A stretch of 64,000 nucleotides of DNA. Source: Meghimatium bilineatum. Its lineage: Eukaryota; Mollusca; Gastropoda; Stylommatophora; Philomycidae. The DNA lies in contig CM067306.1 in NCBI GenBank assembly GCA_034231615.1, forward strand, positions 67,007,079-67,071,078, read 5' to 3'. Position numbers and translations under genes: made by a program. Below are positions 45,070-57,330 of the stretch, in pieces. The notes under the pieces were generated by a model. The model saw only the letters and a list, made by a program, of their open reading frames with translations. It was not told the DNA's origin and did not search any database. Within the stretch, counting starts at the first letter, position 1; each line of letters begins with the position of its first letter.

Positions 45070-45182
45070 GGTCTCACCTCGCAGAAGGAACATCTCACTG
45101 TCCTATCTCGTCCACAGTAGTCAGCAGTCTGAAAAATCATAAGTCACAAGTCAAATAAATATGACTGATATATGTTGTTTAC

Positions 45183-45345
45183 ATTCTTCTTCTTCTGCGT
45201 TCATTCTCAAACTCCTACTGAATCTAGCAGGAGCATGGTCCTGCTAGATTTCCAGCAGGATGTAGTCCAGAAAATGGAAATGCGCTGTGTCGCCGTTTTA
45301 TTTGCGCCAATGGCCCGACACATCCGTCTTTGGCGGAGTTTACAT
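45183..45345 (-). mobile_element. SINE-like dispersed repeat, short form
   Basis: ttcttcttctgcgttcattc, ctagatttccagcaggatgt, gaaatgcgctgtgtcgccgt, ttatttgcgccaatggcccg, acacatccgtc. Very close to the copy at 36745. It lies about 115 bp upstream of the proposed start codon of the host gene. Confidence 0.8.
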
Positions 45346-45894
45346 TCAAATCTGCATGATTGTTGCTCCGTAAGATTGAAACGAAATTAAAGTTGAATAT
45401 ATCAAGTTTCTGTGGAAAAGCAAAATTATGATCTTATATTGCTCTATACAACATGGGCAATAATAAGTGGGGCAATGAGTTAAATAAAGTCTTTTCTTGC
45501 CCTGTCTTGTCTTGTCCTGTCTTGCCCTGTCTTGTCTTGTATTCTGCTGTCTTGTCTTGTCCTATCCATGTGTACGGCCAGGCGTCATGAGGATCCGAAG
45601 TCTTCTATCATTAGCTAAGTGTGATGTCATAGTTAGGCGTCAATCAATACTTAGTTTTAGTTCATTATTTTTAAAAATTAATATCCGTTTATCAATATTC
45701 TTAGAATTTTATCAATATCCGTTTATCAATATTCTTAGAATTTTATCAATATCCATATAAATGTATCACTTTTCTTAAAATTTTATCATTATTCTTATCG
45801 TGTGATCAAGATTCCTAATATTATATATATATATATATGATATAAAAATGTAAATATAAAATATATTATATAAAATGACCTTGTTATTAGAAGT
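45346..45894. other. Upstream region with simple repeats
   Basis: cctgtcttgt repeats at 45490-45565, ttatcaatattcttagaatt repeats at 45670-45780 and (at)n near 45822. No promoter element can be named with confidence. Confidence 0.55.
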
Positions 45895-46170
45895 TAGACA
45901 GGGATCTCTACACTGCTATATAACTGATATACTGACATATGGATACCAGTCTTGGACAATAAAGAAACACAAAAGTGGAAATTAAAGACAACAGAGATGT
46001 GGTTCTACATGAGAATAACATGGACTGACAGGAGAACTAATGTGGACTGACAGGAGAACTAATGTGGACTGACAGGAGAACTAATGTGGAGGTGTTGAAC
46101 GAGTCAAATTCGAGACGGCGCATATTGATAAGCTGATATCAATAATACAGGAGTTCAAATAATATGGAGT
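45895..46170 (+). mobile_element. LINE RT C-terminal fragment with nascent 22-bp repeat
   Basis: YGYQSWTIKKH (45945), then MWFYMRITWTDRRTNV and VLNESNSRR. This corresponds to the [19 protein letters not shown] segment at 27680. The 22-bp stretch atgtggactgacaggagaac ta occurs three times within it (about 46018-46087). Confidence 0.8.
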
Positions 46171-46780
46171 TCAAAACGTCAACTCGATCCCTTGTCCCAT
46201 CGCCCTGTACCACACTAGCGCATGGCGCCAGTTGATCTGGTCTTTCAGTTCCTCGAACACTCACACCCACATGGTCTGTGGTCTATCCTCTTAAATTTTC
46301 TTCTAAACATGACACTAAACATATCACTTGTCTGTTATGTTAGTAAGAATACAAGTTGTTGTGTTGTTATGTTGGTAAGAGTACAAGATAAATCTTCCAC
46401 CACTTCACAATTAACATCAAAATGTGTCTGATTCAAATGAATCAACAACGGCACATGCATATATGTTCCAGCAAAGCCATTCTTACTTATCTGTTCCAGC
46501 AAAGCCATTCTTACTTATCTGTTCCAGCAAAGCCATTCTTACTTATCTGTCCAACTATAGAACATAGTTTACAGTTTTGCTGAGCAAAAGAATACTTCCA
46601 AATCAGCGTTAATCGTGGATGGGAGCTTGCTGAGGAAGTTATACAAAGGTGTGCTCACTAGAGGATATGGCATGTGCTGCGGAATGTATGTTTCCGTGAT
46701 GTCCATACTTCCTTTAGTCCTGTCCAATATCTCCATCAACAGAATTGTACTTGGTGGCGCCGAAATCCTCAAAGAAACTT
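46171..46780. other. No gene recognised; 28-bp repeat inside
   Basis: cagcaaagccattcttactt occurs three times at 46470-46545. No supported ORF. Confidence 0.55.
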
Positions 46781-47022
46781 TGCATATGGGCAAGTAGAAA
46801 AATTCTCAACGAAACTTGGCTTATGGGCAAGTAGAAAAATCATCAACGAAACTTGGCTTATAGGAAAGTAGAAAAATCCTCAACGAAACTTGGCTTATGG
46901 GCAAGTAGAAAATTCTCAACGAAACTTGGCTTATAGGCAAGAAGAAAAATCCTCAACGAAACTTTGCTTATAGGCAAGTAGAAAAATTCTCAACGAAACT
47001 TTGCTTATGGGCAAGTAGAAAA
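46781..47022. repeat. 37-bp minisatellite, ~6-7 copies
   Basis: gtagaaaaattctcaacgaa then acttggcttatgggcaa, with small indels. Confidence 0.94.
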
Positions 47023-47054
47023 ATATACAGTTGTTATTCTGCGCGGTTTTGGCC

Positions 47055-47400
47055 TGAAGTCATAATTTGCCCTATGACGATGATATTGATCTGTTGGCTG
47101 GTTCCGAATCTGAACTTGAGGATTTCATCTCGATGTTGGAAGGCTTTAGTCAAAAATATGACATGCAAATTAGCGTTGATAAAAGTAAGATATTGGTGAA
47201 TAGTGAAACCAAACAAGATCCCGTTTATATCTGGTTAAACGGTCACAAACTTGAAGAGGTAACCACCTTCAAATATCTCATGTCCCAAAAACTGTGATGA
47301 TGGCAACACGAAAAATAAGATTGAACTAACACTCGAGTTGGCGATGGCTGCCATGGCAAGGTTGAATATGATTTGGAAAGTAAGATGACTATTACAGTAA
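47055..47400 (+). mobile_element. LINE RT palm fragment, further family
   Basis: PYDDDIDLLAGSESELEDF, where the YADD box has become YDDD, then ISVDKSKILVNSE and LEEVTTFKYL. After a frameshift near 47285 come NKIELTLELAMAAMARLNMI-like pieces. The family differs from 19695 (ADDIDLLAGS type). Dead. Confidence 0.82.
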
Positions 47401-47654
47401 AGACAATAAACTTGGGCAGTAACCTGAACAGGATGACATGAGTTTGCAGAGATCCATTATGCCACAAACATTGTGAATAATCCATTTTAAACTTGTCATA
47501 GTGTCACCTATGTTGTTATGAGCAGCCAGCAGGAAGCGGTGACGTTTACCACACAATAAACTTCCATTCTGACAAGCCATGAATACAAATTCTACGCATT
47601 TCCTGTCAGCATTATCTAGTATCAGTATTGTATAAGAACACCCTGTACACCCTG

Positions 47655-48260
47655 AAGTTCTCAAAGTGAAAGGCAGTCGACTTAAGAGAGGAAAGTCGTG
47701 GATGGGGTTCGCAGAGGATATTATACAGAGTGTGTGCAGATTGAAAGATGTGCTACCTGGTGCGGAATGAAGTCGTCAGCCCTTAGATTGTCCGACAGCA
47801 TTCAAAGTAATAAAAACACTCATTAGAGAATTCAGGGAATGGTGTCCGATAGTGGTGAAGTCGGAGGTACTCGCTCTGATCGGTGAGAATTGCAGGGAAT
47901 GTTATATGATTGTAAATACAGATGGATCGGTTGAGAGACACATCAGAAGTGCCTGGGCCTTCACGTCTCAAAGGTGGGGGGAAACCATCAGTGAGGAAAG
48001 TGGTGCATTCGCTCAGACGACAAGCAGCATGACAATGGAGGTTTTGGCAGTAACCAAAGCTTTTCAATGGGTCTTCTCGAGCATGTCTGCGCGCATGTCT
48101 GTATACTCAGTGACTCGATGAGCATGATTGTGAAAGTTCAGGCGGGATATATTTGGAACAGTGGATGGATGCAGTGAAGAATTCCTGTATGCGTAAAGTG
48201 ACTTTTTTTGCCGGGACATGCGGGAGTCCGAGGTAATGAGAGTGCATATAGCGGAAACGA
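47655..48260 (+). mobile_element. LINE linker and RNase H domain (relative of 1-1077)
   Basis: Linker [13 protein letters not shown]-type (47675), then an 89-codon frame with NTDGSVERHIRSAWAFTSQ and SSMTMEVLAVTKAF. In shifted frames CILSDSMSMI (48105, catalytic Asp kept) and VTFFAGTCGSPR follow. Ends about 48260 without the GNExAD box clearly kept. Confidence 0.83.
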
Positions 48261-48304
48261 AACCTCAAAAACATCCTCCGCAAATATGGCTGTATTCTGC
48301 CATG

Positions 48305-48960
48305 TCTTCTTTCATGGTCAATACCCGCCTAACATCGTTAGTAAACACCTATTTCTCTTAAGATGACACGATACCTTCCAGGCCACAATTTTTTCCAAAT
48401 GATTGAATATCGTATTCTGCATTGTTATTATTCTGTAGCCTTGTATCCTGGCGTGATCCTTCCCAAATTTGGGTAGTGGAACTAAATACCTGTGCAACCA
48501 GTCTTCTTTCACTGTGCCCTTTAGAAGGTTATTATTGAACATGTCCGCCAACTCTCTCAACTCCTCATCCGTTCTCCGACTAATGTCATCTGGTCTAGGT
48601 GCTGTGTTTGTGTACCTTACATCTCGTTCCTAATTTCTTCAACTGTGATTATCATATGTTCTTCCCTGCTAAAGTTCTTACACGTGTCTGTAATCTTTTC
48701 CCTGATTTCTTGATATGCCTCCACATTTTTCTGACCAATTTGTGCAGTATGGTGTGCCAGCAACGCCGTACATTTTGTTTAGTCCGTCTTTTGCCAGGCG
48801 GTACATCGTTCTGGAAATCGGCAATAGTCGTGCGTCTTGTCAAACCATTCAATACAGCAGTGTGTCCAACTCAGGTCTATGCATATGTAGACTAGCCAAA
48901 TTCCAAAATAAGACAATCACGTTTTTAATCTTAGGGCTAGCGGATTTTGATCTGATTCGT
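48305..48960 (-). mobile_element. LINE endonuclease-RT linker and N-terminal RT, inverted
   Basis: On the minus strand RRTTIADFQNDVPPGKRR (48845-48790) and LVRKMWRHIKKS precede RELADMFNNNLLKGTVKEDW and LVPLPKFGKDHARIQGYRII (48560-48400). This is the start of an RT domain (PxPKxGKD...YRxI). It faces the RNase H fragment at 47655 and may be the same family. Confidence 0.82.
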
Positions 48961-49239
48961 CTAGCACCAGCGCGGTGACCTTTACTTTTTAAACTACCTC
49001 ATTTAGGCCGCTTGATTTTGGTCGTTGTTTTTTATGTAAAAACTATGCAATAGCGGCTACACTCACGAAGACTTCAGCTGAGAAGAATCTTAATGAATGG
49101 ACCTCCTGGTCAGAGAATAACAAAACATCACAACACAATCAAATAATTGAAAACAACGAATACATGCATTGTTCAAGTCAAACTGTTGGTGACACACACA
49201 AAAAACTTTTGTATTCATCCACCATTTTCACAGGAGGTC

Positions 49240-49600
49240 CTCTCTGGAGCTAGTAGTCTTCCTGCTACTGTTACTGTCATATTCTTCTAGTCTCTGATGT
49301 CTTGCGTCCATCTTCTTCTTGGTCTGTCTCTTGTTTGTCTTCCTGACACCAGCCCCTCTATTATGGTCCATCTATATGCTGTCATGTTTAATATGGCTAA
49401 AATATTGAAGATTTCTGAAAAGAACAATACTGCTTAGCCAGTTCTCTTTTACATTGATTTCTCTTAGGAGAGCTAGATTGGTGATCGTTGATGTTGTCTT
49501 GAGATGGACGGTCACTTTACATCAATCTGACGGTAGTCTCTATCTCTACCACGATTCACAATTGTAAAACTCTCCTGATCAGACTCAACGCATTGTTGTG
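49240..49600 (-). mobile_element. LINE C-terminal fragment
   Basis: The minus strand reads NLQYFSHIKHDSI, TIIEGLVSGRQTRDRPRRRW and TQDIRD with stops between. This is the usual GHIKR, [17 protein letters not shown] tail. Confidence 0.75.
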
Positions 49601-50237
49601 TGAAATCGATCCATTAATATTGACACCATGTCTATGCTCGTCCATATGTTAGCACCTTCTTTACCGTCAACTACCGCATCTCCTGGCACAAGGTAGTTGA
49701 TCTGCTCATAGTTTGTGGCAATAACTCCACCCATTGACGACAGAAGACTCGCGTTTCCAGTTTACGAATCATGTTCATTGAGGTACTATGCATGTATGCA
49801 TGAGAATAGTCCCGTTGGATGAATAATGATAGACCATTTGAAAAAATCTAACAAGCGAGTCACGTTGGCGGAGTAAAAATGTTTACCAAAGCTGAACATG
49901 TTTTGCCGTGTGCAAGGCTTGTCTGGATACTGCTCAAGTCAGTAGATAACATGGAATGGGTTCCTATCCTTGTGACAAGATTTGTACAATCGTGGCTGGA
50001 CCCATCAGTATTAAACATAAGATTGCATTTTTTAAATACACAGTCAATTTTATGTAAACAACACTAAATTTGATCAATTAAACAACTGAATTCCATCAAT
50101 TCCTTGTGAACACCACTGTTTTCTTAGAATCAAATTTATGAAGGTTCTACCGTAATGTAAGGCCTCTAATGATATGGATACCAGCATTTCCTTGAGATGG
50201 CATAAAGTATAGATGCAGCATAGCAAACATAGATTGA
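49601..50237. other. No gene recognised
   Basis: No conserved motif; ORFs of about 60 codons without domain features. Confidence 0.5.
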
Positions 50238-50412
50238 TTACCGCCGAAGACGGATGTGTTGGGCCATTGGCGCAAATAAAACGGCAACACAACGCATTTC
50301 AATTCTCTGGACTATATTCAACTGGAAATCTTGTAGGATAGTTGTCCTGTTACAAGAGAAATCCAGTGGGAGTTTGAGAATGAACGCTGAAGAAGAAGAA
50401 GAAGAAGAAGAT
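50238..50412 (+). mobile_element. SINE-like dispersed repeat, short form, with (GAA)n tail
   Basis: gaagacggatgtgttgggcc, attggcgcaaataaaacggc, aacacaacgcatttcaattc, gggagtttgagaatgaacgc, then (gaa)n. The only plus-strand copy. It shows that GAA repeats are the 3' end, as in a retroposon tail. Confidence 0.82.
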
Positions 50413-50559
50413 TGATTCTAGACTGCAGTCTTCTCTATAGACACTAAATTGCTCACGATTCTTGACGAGTGGACATGCTGCAGCCAAGGACATGTTTAAA
50501 AAACTATGAAATGCCTCTTATCCATCATCGTCTTGGGCGGCCTTCACCCCATTTACCAG

Positions 50560-50697
50560 CAAATGTACCTTCCTTCACCCCAGTTACCAGCAACTGTACC
50601 TTCCTTCACCCCAGTTACCAGCAACTGTACCTTCCTTCACCCCAGTTACCAGCAACTGTACCTTCCTTCACCCCAGTTACCAGCAACTGTACCTTCC
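50560..50697. repeat. 27-bp minisatellite, ~5 copies
   Basis: ccttcaccccagttaccagc plus aactgta. Confidence 0.95.
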
Positions 50698-53600
50698 ATT
50701 ATTGATTGTTCTATGTTGTTGTGTTTACATGTTAAACAACCCTCAGCTTTATTTTAATAATATTGTCTATCATTGACCATCTTCGTTAAAAAATTATGAT
50801 GGGTAAATAATATACAAGACCATCCGAAAATGATATTTTCCAGGCGATTTGGGGCCGTCAGAACGGACTGGTTCAATTCCTGTTGTTCTCAAGAATTTTT
50901 AATTTATCCTCGTGCTTCCTACTTGAATTTACTTGTATAAGCAAATATTTGAAGCTAAAATTTTACTGTCTATATGTTATTTATGTTTGCAAGAAGACCT
51001 ATTAGCCCTTGTAGAATGAATACGGATGTCATATGTTTGTGTTACTGAGGACATACTTCAATATTTGTGCGGGATATTCGTTGTTGTTGAAATAGTCATT
51101 GTCTCAATTGGTCCGTTCTGAGTGACTTGAGCACACAGTTTTAATGTCTTGACAAAATCGCACCTTTTATTGAAGATGCGGTTCGTCAAGCACGGAAAAA
51201 CCCGTTTACTCTATTCTAGTTACCAGGATATTTGGGGCAGTCAGAACGGACTGGTTCAATTCTCGTTGGTCTCATGAAAAACGTAGTAAAAGAAGTTTGC
51301 GCAAAACAGATTGTCTTACAGAGTGACAGTGAAGTCAACGTTCTGTGAGGGACACGTCGCTTAGTTAGATAGATCTTCGTTATTTACTGTTCTTAACACT
51401 TTTTGAGTCGCCTATGTTTTTTACTGTCGATGGTCTTCTCAAAATCTGTTTGTAACATTTTAATTTCAAAGGTTACTGATCTATTAAATGTCAATGTTTT
51501 CTTTTTTTAAAACTATAAATACTGTACGTTTCCCGTTACGGTGTTAGGGGAGATTGCGAGTGAAATACTGTACGTTTCCTTTTAGAGTGTTAGGGGAGGT
51601 TGCGAGTGGCTATTGTTTTGAAGAACACATGTCATTGATGTCAAAACTACAATAAATTCACTGCTCTTACATCTTACACAGAAGATAGAGACAGGTACTC
51701 CCTTGAATATCACTATATATTGCAGATTTGTAACTTTACGCAATTTTCTTCTGAATACATATCATTATTTAGATTTGTGTGGAGGTAACTGTTCGTGTCC
51801 GGACATGCGTGGGTTGAGAGTATTGAGCGAGCCAATATAAAGGTCAGAATGACAAGTTCGCTTAATTAATTTACCCTACAAAAAACACAAAAAACAACAA
51901 AGTTATAACAATGAGTCGAACCCTGAAACTTATGGCGATGAGCCAAATTTCTAGGTCCAACCACAAACAGCTATTCAGTGAGTTCAAGAAATCGGATGTC
52001 CGTCTACGGTATGAAATAATAATAAAACACATAACCATCAGGGCCGTAGTGTGTCCAATTGAGTTTAGAGAGAAAGATCTTCAGACATCTCTATCCTCTA
52101 CCATCCTGACGGAGTTTCGAAACCACACCTTGTCCAGTCACACCGTGTACAGTCACATCTTGCCGTCTTTGATTTTACCCAGCCATGTCTTCCTCGGGCG
52201 TGATATCCAAGCATTCGGATATCCATCTGCGGTATGATATACATGATAAACACAATCTCACAACTAAACATGCCTCACGTCCATGTTTGATAATACATCA
52301 TCATAATGTGACACTTTAGTCCCAAACTTAGGATCAAGTTTCCCTCAGATCTATTTTACATCTCCTAATATTATCGCTTCTCTTTCAATCAAAATTCCAA
52401 CGTCATAAACATATGCATAAAATATAATTCCAAAATGCTTTAATTCAATAAAACTGTATGACCATAAATGAAAACAACACGAAATTAATTTGGAATTATA
52501 TGTGAAAATGTACATCAAATAAAAAACAACATCCATCAACGAGTACATTCGGTTGGAATCCTGGGTAGAAAATGTAATAAAAGAACATCAACAACAAATT
52601 AGACTGTTGTAAAACTGTAAAAATGTAAAACTCTGTAAAACTGTATAAGATTAGAAGTTACTTAAAGCACAAAGTCGATCACCTGTAAGATGAACACACA
52701 GACTTATCAGACTAGTGGAGATAATTGCAATATATCATTGCAGATATTCAGGTCGCTGCAATAAAATCGTGCTCCACAGACTTTAGAGCTAGGTACGCGC
52801 TGGAAAATCTCTGTATACGGCAGTTTGGTACCATTAAGACATTTGATCGTTAAAAGGATCATTATTTAGATTGTGTGACGGGGGTGCATCTGTTGAGCGC
52901 TCATGTTTCCAGACGTGGTTCTTTTATTTTCTTCTCATTCCTCATACGTTTTTTTTTTAATGTGCGTTATTTATGACAACACTCGTGCATATGTACGTCA
53001 TTGTTACATTGGTTGTCTTTGCTATTAAATGTCTGCTGTCTATTGCTTCTGTGATAATGTCTTTATTTTTACGGATTTATTGTGTGGTCACTGTTTGTCT
53101 TGTATTTTCTGGACAAATACCCTAAGGTTGAAATGTTCATTCACGCATGTGGTTGCGTCTGTGGGTCTCACCAATGGCCCACTAGATATACCACCCATGC
53201 AACAGAAAACCTTAGTGGATGACATGCCGTTATATTGAGTTTATTTTCTTAGAGAAGCTTCATGGCATGTCATCTATACAATTATGCTTTTATTTTGTTG
53301 TTGAAATGTGTTTCATGTTTACCTGAATATATATGTATTTGTGGTTGGGAGGGAGCCAAAGATGTACTGTGCAGCACTGGGGAGAAGGAAACTGACATCA
53401 CTGTTTTTTCCTATGGCTGAAACCCATCATAGAGGCACAGTGACTCAGGACGTGACAATCCTTTTGACTTGAACATTTTGTTGCATGCCTAGAGCAATAG
53501 AGAAGCTCGGCATAACCAGTAGTCAATTGGTGGAGGGAAATGAGCACAGTGAACCCTATCTTGGCTACAGTGGCTATGAGCAATGCATAGGTTGAAACCT

Positions 53601-53753
53601 ACCTTCCTGGGGGTGTGATAGTTATTCTCTGGCTATGTCCCGGGGTAGAGCCAAAATCTACAGACTTCCCAGCAATATAATGCCATTTAATGACATTAGG
53701 TCAAAGGGCATGAGCCCATGGACCGCTGGATCAGCAACCAACAAACCAAATGT
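50698..53753. other. 3-kb low-repeat region, no gene recognised
   Basis: The longest stretch with little tandem repeat. It contains two direct copies of cagaacggactggttcaatt (50857 and 51242), each with a GGTTCAATTC B-box-like core; a ~55-bp duplication around aatactgtacgtttcc (51530-51610); and a ~45-bp duplication (51985 and 52210, tcggat-tcc-tct-cggtatga). A 108-codon ORF at 51911-52237 has no domain I recognise. 53330-53740 is unbroken mixed sequence that may be an unrecognised transposon. Confidence 0.5.
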
Positions 53754-55134
53754 TCATACACTATAGTCTGATAGTACATACACTATAGTCTGATAGTACA
53801 TACACTATAGTCTGATAGTACATACACTATAGTCTGATAGTACATACACTAGTGTCTGATAGTACATACACATACACTATAGTCTGATAGTACATACACA
53901 TACACTATAGTCTGATAGTACATACACTATAGTCTGATAGTACATACACTATAGTCTGATAGTACATACACTATAGTCTGATAGTACATACACATACACT
54001 ATAGTCTGATAGTACATACACTATAGTCTGATAGTACATACACTATAGTCTGATAGTACATACACTATAGTCTGATAGTACATACACTATAGTCTGATAG
54101 TACATACACATACACTATAGTCTGATAGTACATACACTATAGTCTGATAGTACATACACTATAGTCTGATAGTACATACACTATAGTCTGATAGTACATA
54201 CACTATAGTCTGATAGTACATACACATACACTATAGTCTGATAGTACATACACTATAGTCTGATAGTACATACACATACACTATAGTCTGATAGTACATA
54301 CACTATAGTCTGATAGTACATACACATACACTATAGTCTGATAGTACATACACTATAGTCTGATAGTACATACACTATAGTCTGATAGTACATACACTAT
54401 AGTCTGATAGTACATACACATACACTATAGTCTGATAGTACATACACTATAGTCTGATAGTACATACACTATAGTCTGATAGTACATACACATACACTAT
54501 AGTCTGATAGTACATACACATACACTATAGTCTGATAGTACATACACATACACTATAGTCTGATAGTACATACACTATAGTCTGATAGTACATACACATA
54601 CACTATAGTCTGATAGTACATACACATACACTATAGTCTGATAGTACATACACTATAGTCTGATAGTACATACACTATAGTCTGATAGTACATACACTAT
54701 AGTCTGATAGTACATACACTATAGTCTGATAGTACATACACTATAGTCTGATAGTACATACACATACACTATAGTCTGATAGTACATACACTATAGTCTG
54801 ATAGTACATACACATACACTATAGTCTGATAGTACATACACATACACTATAATCTGATAGTACATACACATACACTATAACCTGATAGTACATACACATA
54901 CACTATAGTCTGATAGTACATACACATACACTATAATCTGATAGTACATACACTATAGTCTGATAGTACATACACTATAGTCTGATAGTACATACACATA
55001 CACTATAGTCTGATAGTACATACACATACACTATAATCTGATAGTACATACACTATAATCTGATAGTACATACACTATAGTCTGATAGTACATACACATA
55101 CACTATAGTCTGATAGTACATACACTATAGTCTG
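53754..55134. repeat. 22/28-bp minisatellite, ~56 copies
   Basis: Short unit tacatacactatagtctgat ag (22 bp). Long unit has 6 extra bp (acacat). Short and long forms are interspersed over the whole array, and rare cataatct and cataacct variants cluster at 54840-55070. Confidence 0.96.
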
Positions 55135-55139
55135 TCCTA

Positions 55140-55560
55140 GCATGTCCTAGGAGGGAAATAAAGAGGGATTTTTTGTGTGGGGTGCGAGGTGTAGTTGGTT
55201 ATGTCATCCAATAGACGGTTTATGGAACCGCCAACTTACTGACAGCGATTACTGACAAAGTTGAGCCTGGAACAGCGATATACTCCAACTGTTGGAGAGG
55301 ATACGAAATGAAAAAAAAAGCAGGCTTTGTCCACATAGCAATAAACCACAGATACAACTTATTGAATCACATTACCGGGGCTCATACCCATTCATTTGAT
55401 CGGATATGGGGTAGTGCAAAGTGCCGAAACAAGAAACACCGTGGAACAGCACGGTACTACTTAAGCAGCAACAGAACAGAATTCATGTGGCGATCTAGAC
55501 TCCAAAACAACGTCAATGAGTTCTACGCTATATTGGAATGCATGAGCAGATACTAGCCAC
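55140..55560 (+). mobile_element. Merlin/IS1016-type DNA transposon, transposase C-terminal fragment
   Basis: A frame open from about 55205 reads TDKVEPGTAIYSNCWRGYE, then TGAHTHSFDRIWGSAKCRNK, GTARYYL and TEFMWR. These are hallmarks of the ISXO2/IS1016-like DDE transposase domain used by Merlin elements (VEPGSxIYSDCWRGY, then TGAHTxxIExxW). The second catalytic Asp is Asn (YSN) and the Glu position is Asp (FDR), yet the 36-residue spacing between them is kept. The N-terminal part and terminal repeats were not found. Dead copy. Confidence 0.85.
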
Positions 55561-56403
55561 CCGAGCAACCATCTACACCAATGAACCACTCAGCACCAAC
55601 AGCAATAAACACCTACAAACATAGGTTACACTATCCAAATCAGAACCCTCGTTCTCCAACGTGAAACCGCCCTTTCCCAAAAATTAAACATCGTCCCCTC
55701 AAAAACGAAAATATCGAACAAAACGCTCACCCACCCCTCTCCACGTGAAACCGCGCCCCAACAGCAAATTAACCCTCCCTCCCTTCCCAAAAAAAAGCTA
55801 AAACACGTTGTCTCCCCTCCAAACTATCCTCCTCAACTGCGACCGAATAAAGGGACACAATAAATGTAATGTTTTTGTTAATATTGTTTATCTTCTCCTA
55901 CTGGTTTCTGTACACTAACTCTGGTTACATTTTTATTTATGTATTTAACAACCAAATGTTCTGTGATCTTTCTTCGTGCAAAGCCAAAGAATATTTGCTA
56001 GATTCGTGTTCTGTTTTATTCAATTCTGAACATATCCCTGGAAATCAAATAAAGAAAGAATCTTAGCTTTAAATTTTAAACAGAATATCTTGTGATAATC
56101 AATTTATTGAAAGTTCTATAGGGAAAAGTCAGATATTGATTCAATAACTAATTTTTAAAGTTACACAATTTGTAATTACTGCTCAGATGACAATTGAGTA
56201 ATAATTTAACTATCACGGTGACTTTATATAGGCCTACACAAGAAATATGCTTTCATACATTCCATGTGCTCAACGCACTGAATGACACATCAAATGTCAT
56301 TATTTAAATTTCCTACAAATATAAAATAATATTTTTAAGAAATTGGCATAAATCTATTAGTTCTCTCCTTTTCCGCACAATGTTAGTGAGATGTTGGCAT
56401 AAT
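55561..56403. other. No gene recognised
   Basis: Pyrimidine-poor, A/C-rich to 55860, then AT-rich. It could include the 3' end of the Merlin element. Confidence 0.5.
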
Positions 56404-57330
56404 TAGCAGTGAATGTCGAGAAATTAGAGGGAAGATTTGGACATAATTTAGCAGTGAATGTCGAGAAATTAGAGGGAAGATTTGGACATAATTTAGCAGT
56501 GAATGTCGAGAAATTAGAGGGAAGATTTGGACATAATTTAGCAGTAAATGTCGAGAAATTAGAGGGAAGATTTGGACATAATTTAGCAGTGAATGTCGAG
56601 AAATTAGAGGGAAGATTTGGACATAATTTAGCAGTAAATGTCGAGAAATTAGAGGGAAGATTTGGACATAATTTAGCAGTGAATGTCGAGAAATTAGAGG
56701 GAAGATTTGGACATAATTTAGCAGTGAATGTCGAGAAATTAGAGGGAAGATTTGGACATAATTTAGCAGTGAATGTCGAGAAATTAGAGGGAAGATTTGG
56801 ACATAATTTAGCAGTGAATGTCGAGAAATTAGAGGGAAGATTTTGACATAATTTAGCAGTAAATGTCGAGAAATTAGAGGGAAGATTTGGACATAATTTA
56901 GCAGTGAATGTCGAGAAATTAGAGGGAAGATTTGGACATAATTTAGCAGTGAATGTCGAGAAATTAGAGGGAAGATTTGGACATAATTTAGCAGTGAATG
57001 TCGAGAAATTAGAGGGAAGATTTTGACATAATTTAGCAGTAAATGTCGAGAAATTAGAAGGAAGATTTGGACATAATTTAGCAGTGAATGTCGAGAAATT
57101 AGAGGGAAGATTTGGACATAATTTAGCAGTGAATGTCGAGAAATTAGAGGGAAGATTTGGACATAATTTAGCAGTGAATGTCGAGAAATTAGAGGGAAGA
57201 TTTGGACATAATTTAGCAGTGAATGTCGAGAAATTAAAGGGAAGATTTGGACATAATTTAGCAGTGAATGTCGAGAAATTAGAGGGAAGATTTGGTCATA
57301 ATTTAGAAGTGAATGTCGAGAAAAATGTCT
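56404..57330. repeat. 45-bp minisatellite, ~20 copies, open on both strands
   Basis: Unit gtgaatgtcgagaaattaga, gggaagatttggacataatt, tagca. 45 bp is 15 codons, giving VNVEKLEGRFGHNLA on the plus strand and SRHSLLNYVQIFPLI on the minus strand. The plus reading is broken by two TGA variants (56842, 57022). The minus reading is open for 332 codons. Confidence 0.96.

Noticed and set aside
51911-52237. 108-codon ORF as a possible gene
   Set aside because: No domain, no splice or promoter support, and an internal DNA duplication at its ends; left as unrecognised sequence.
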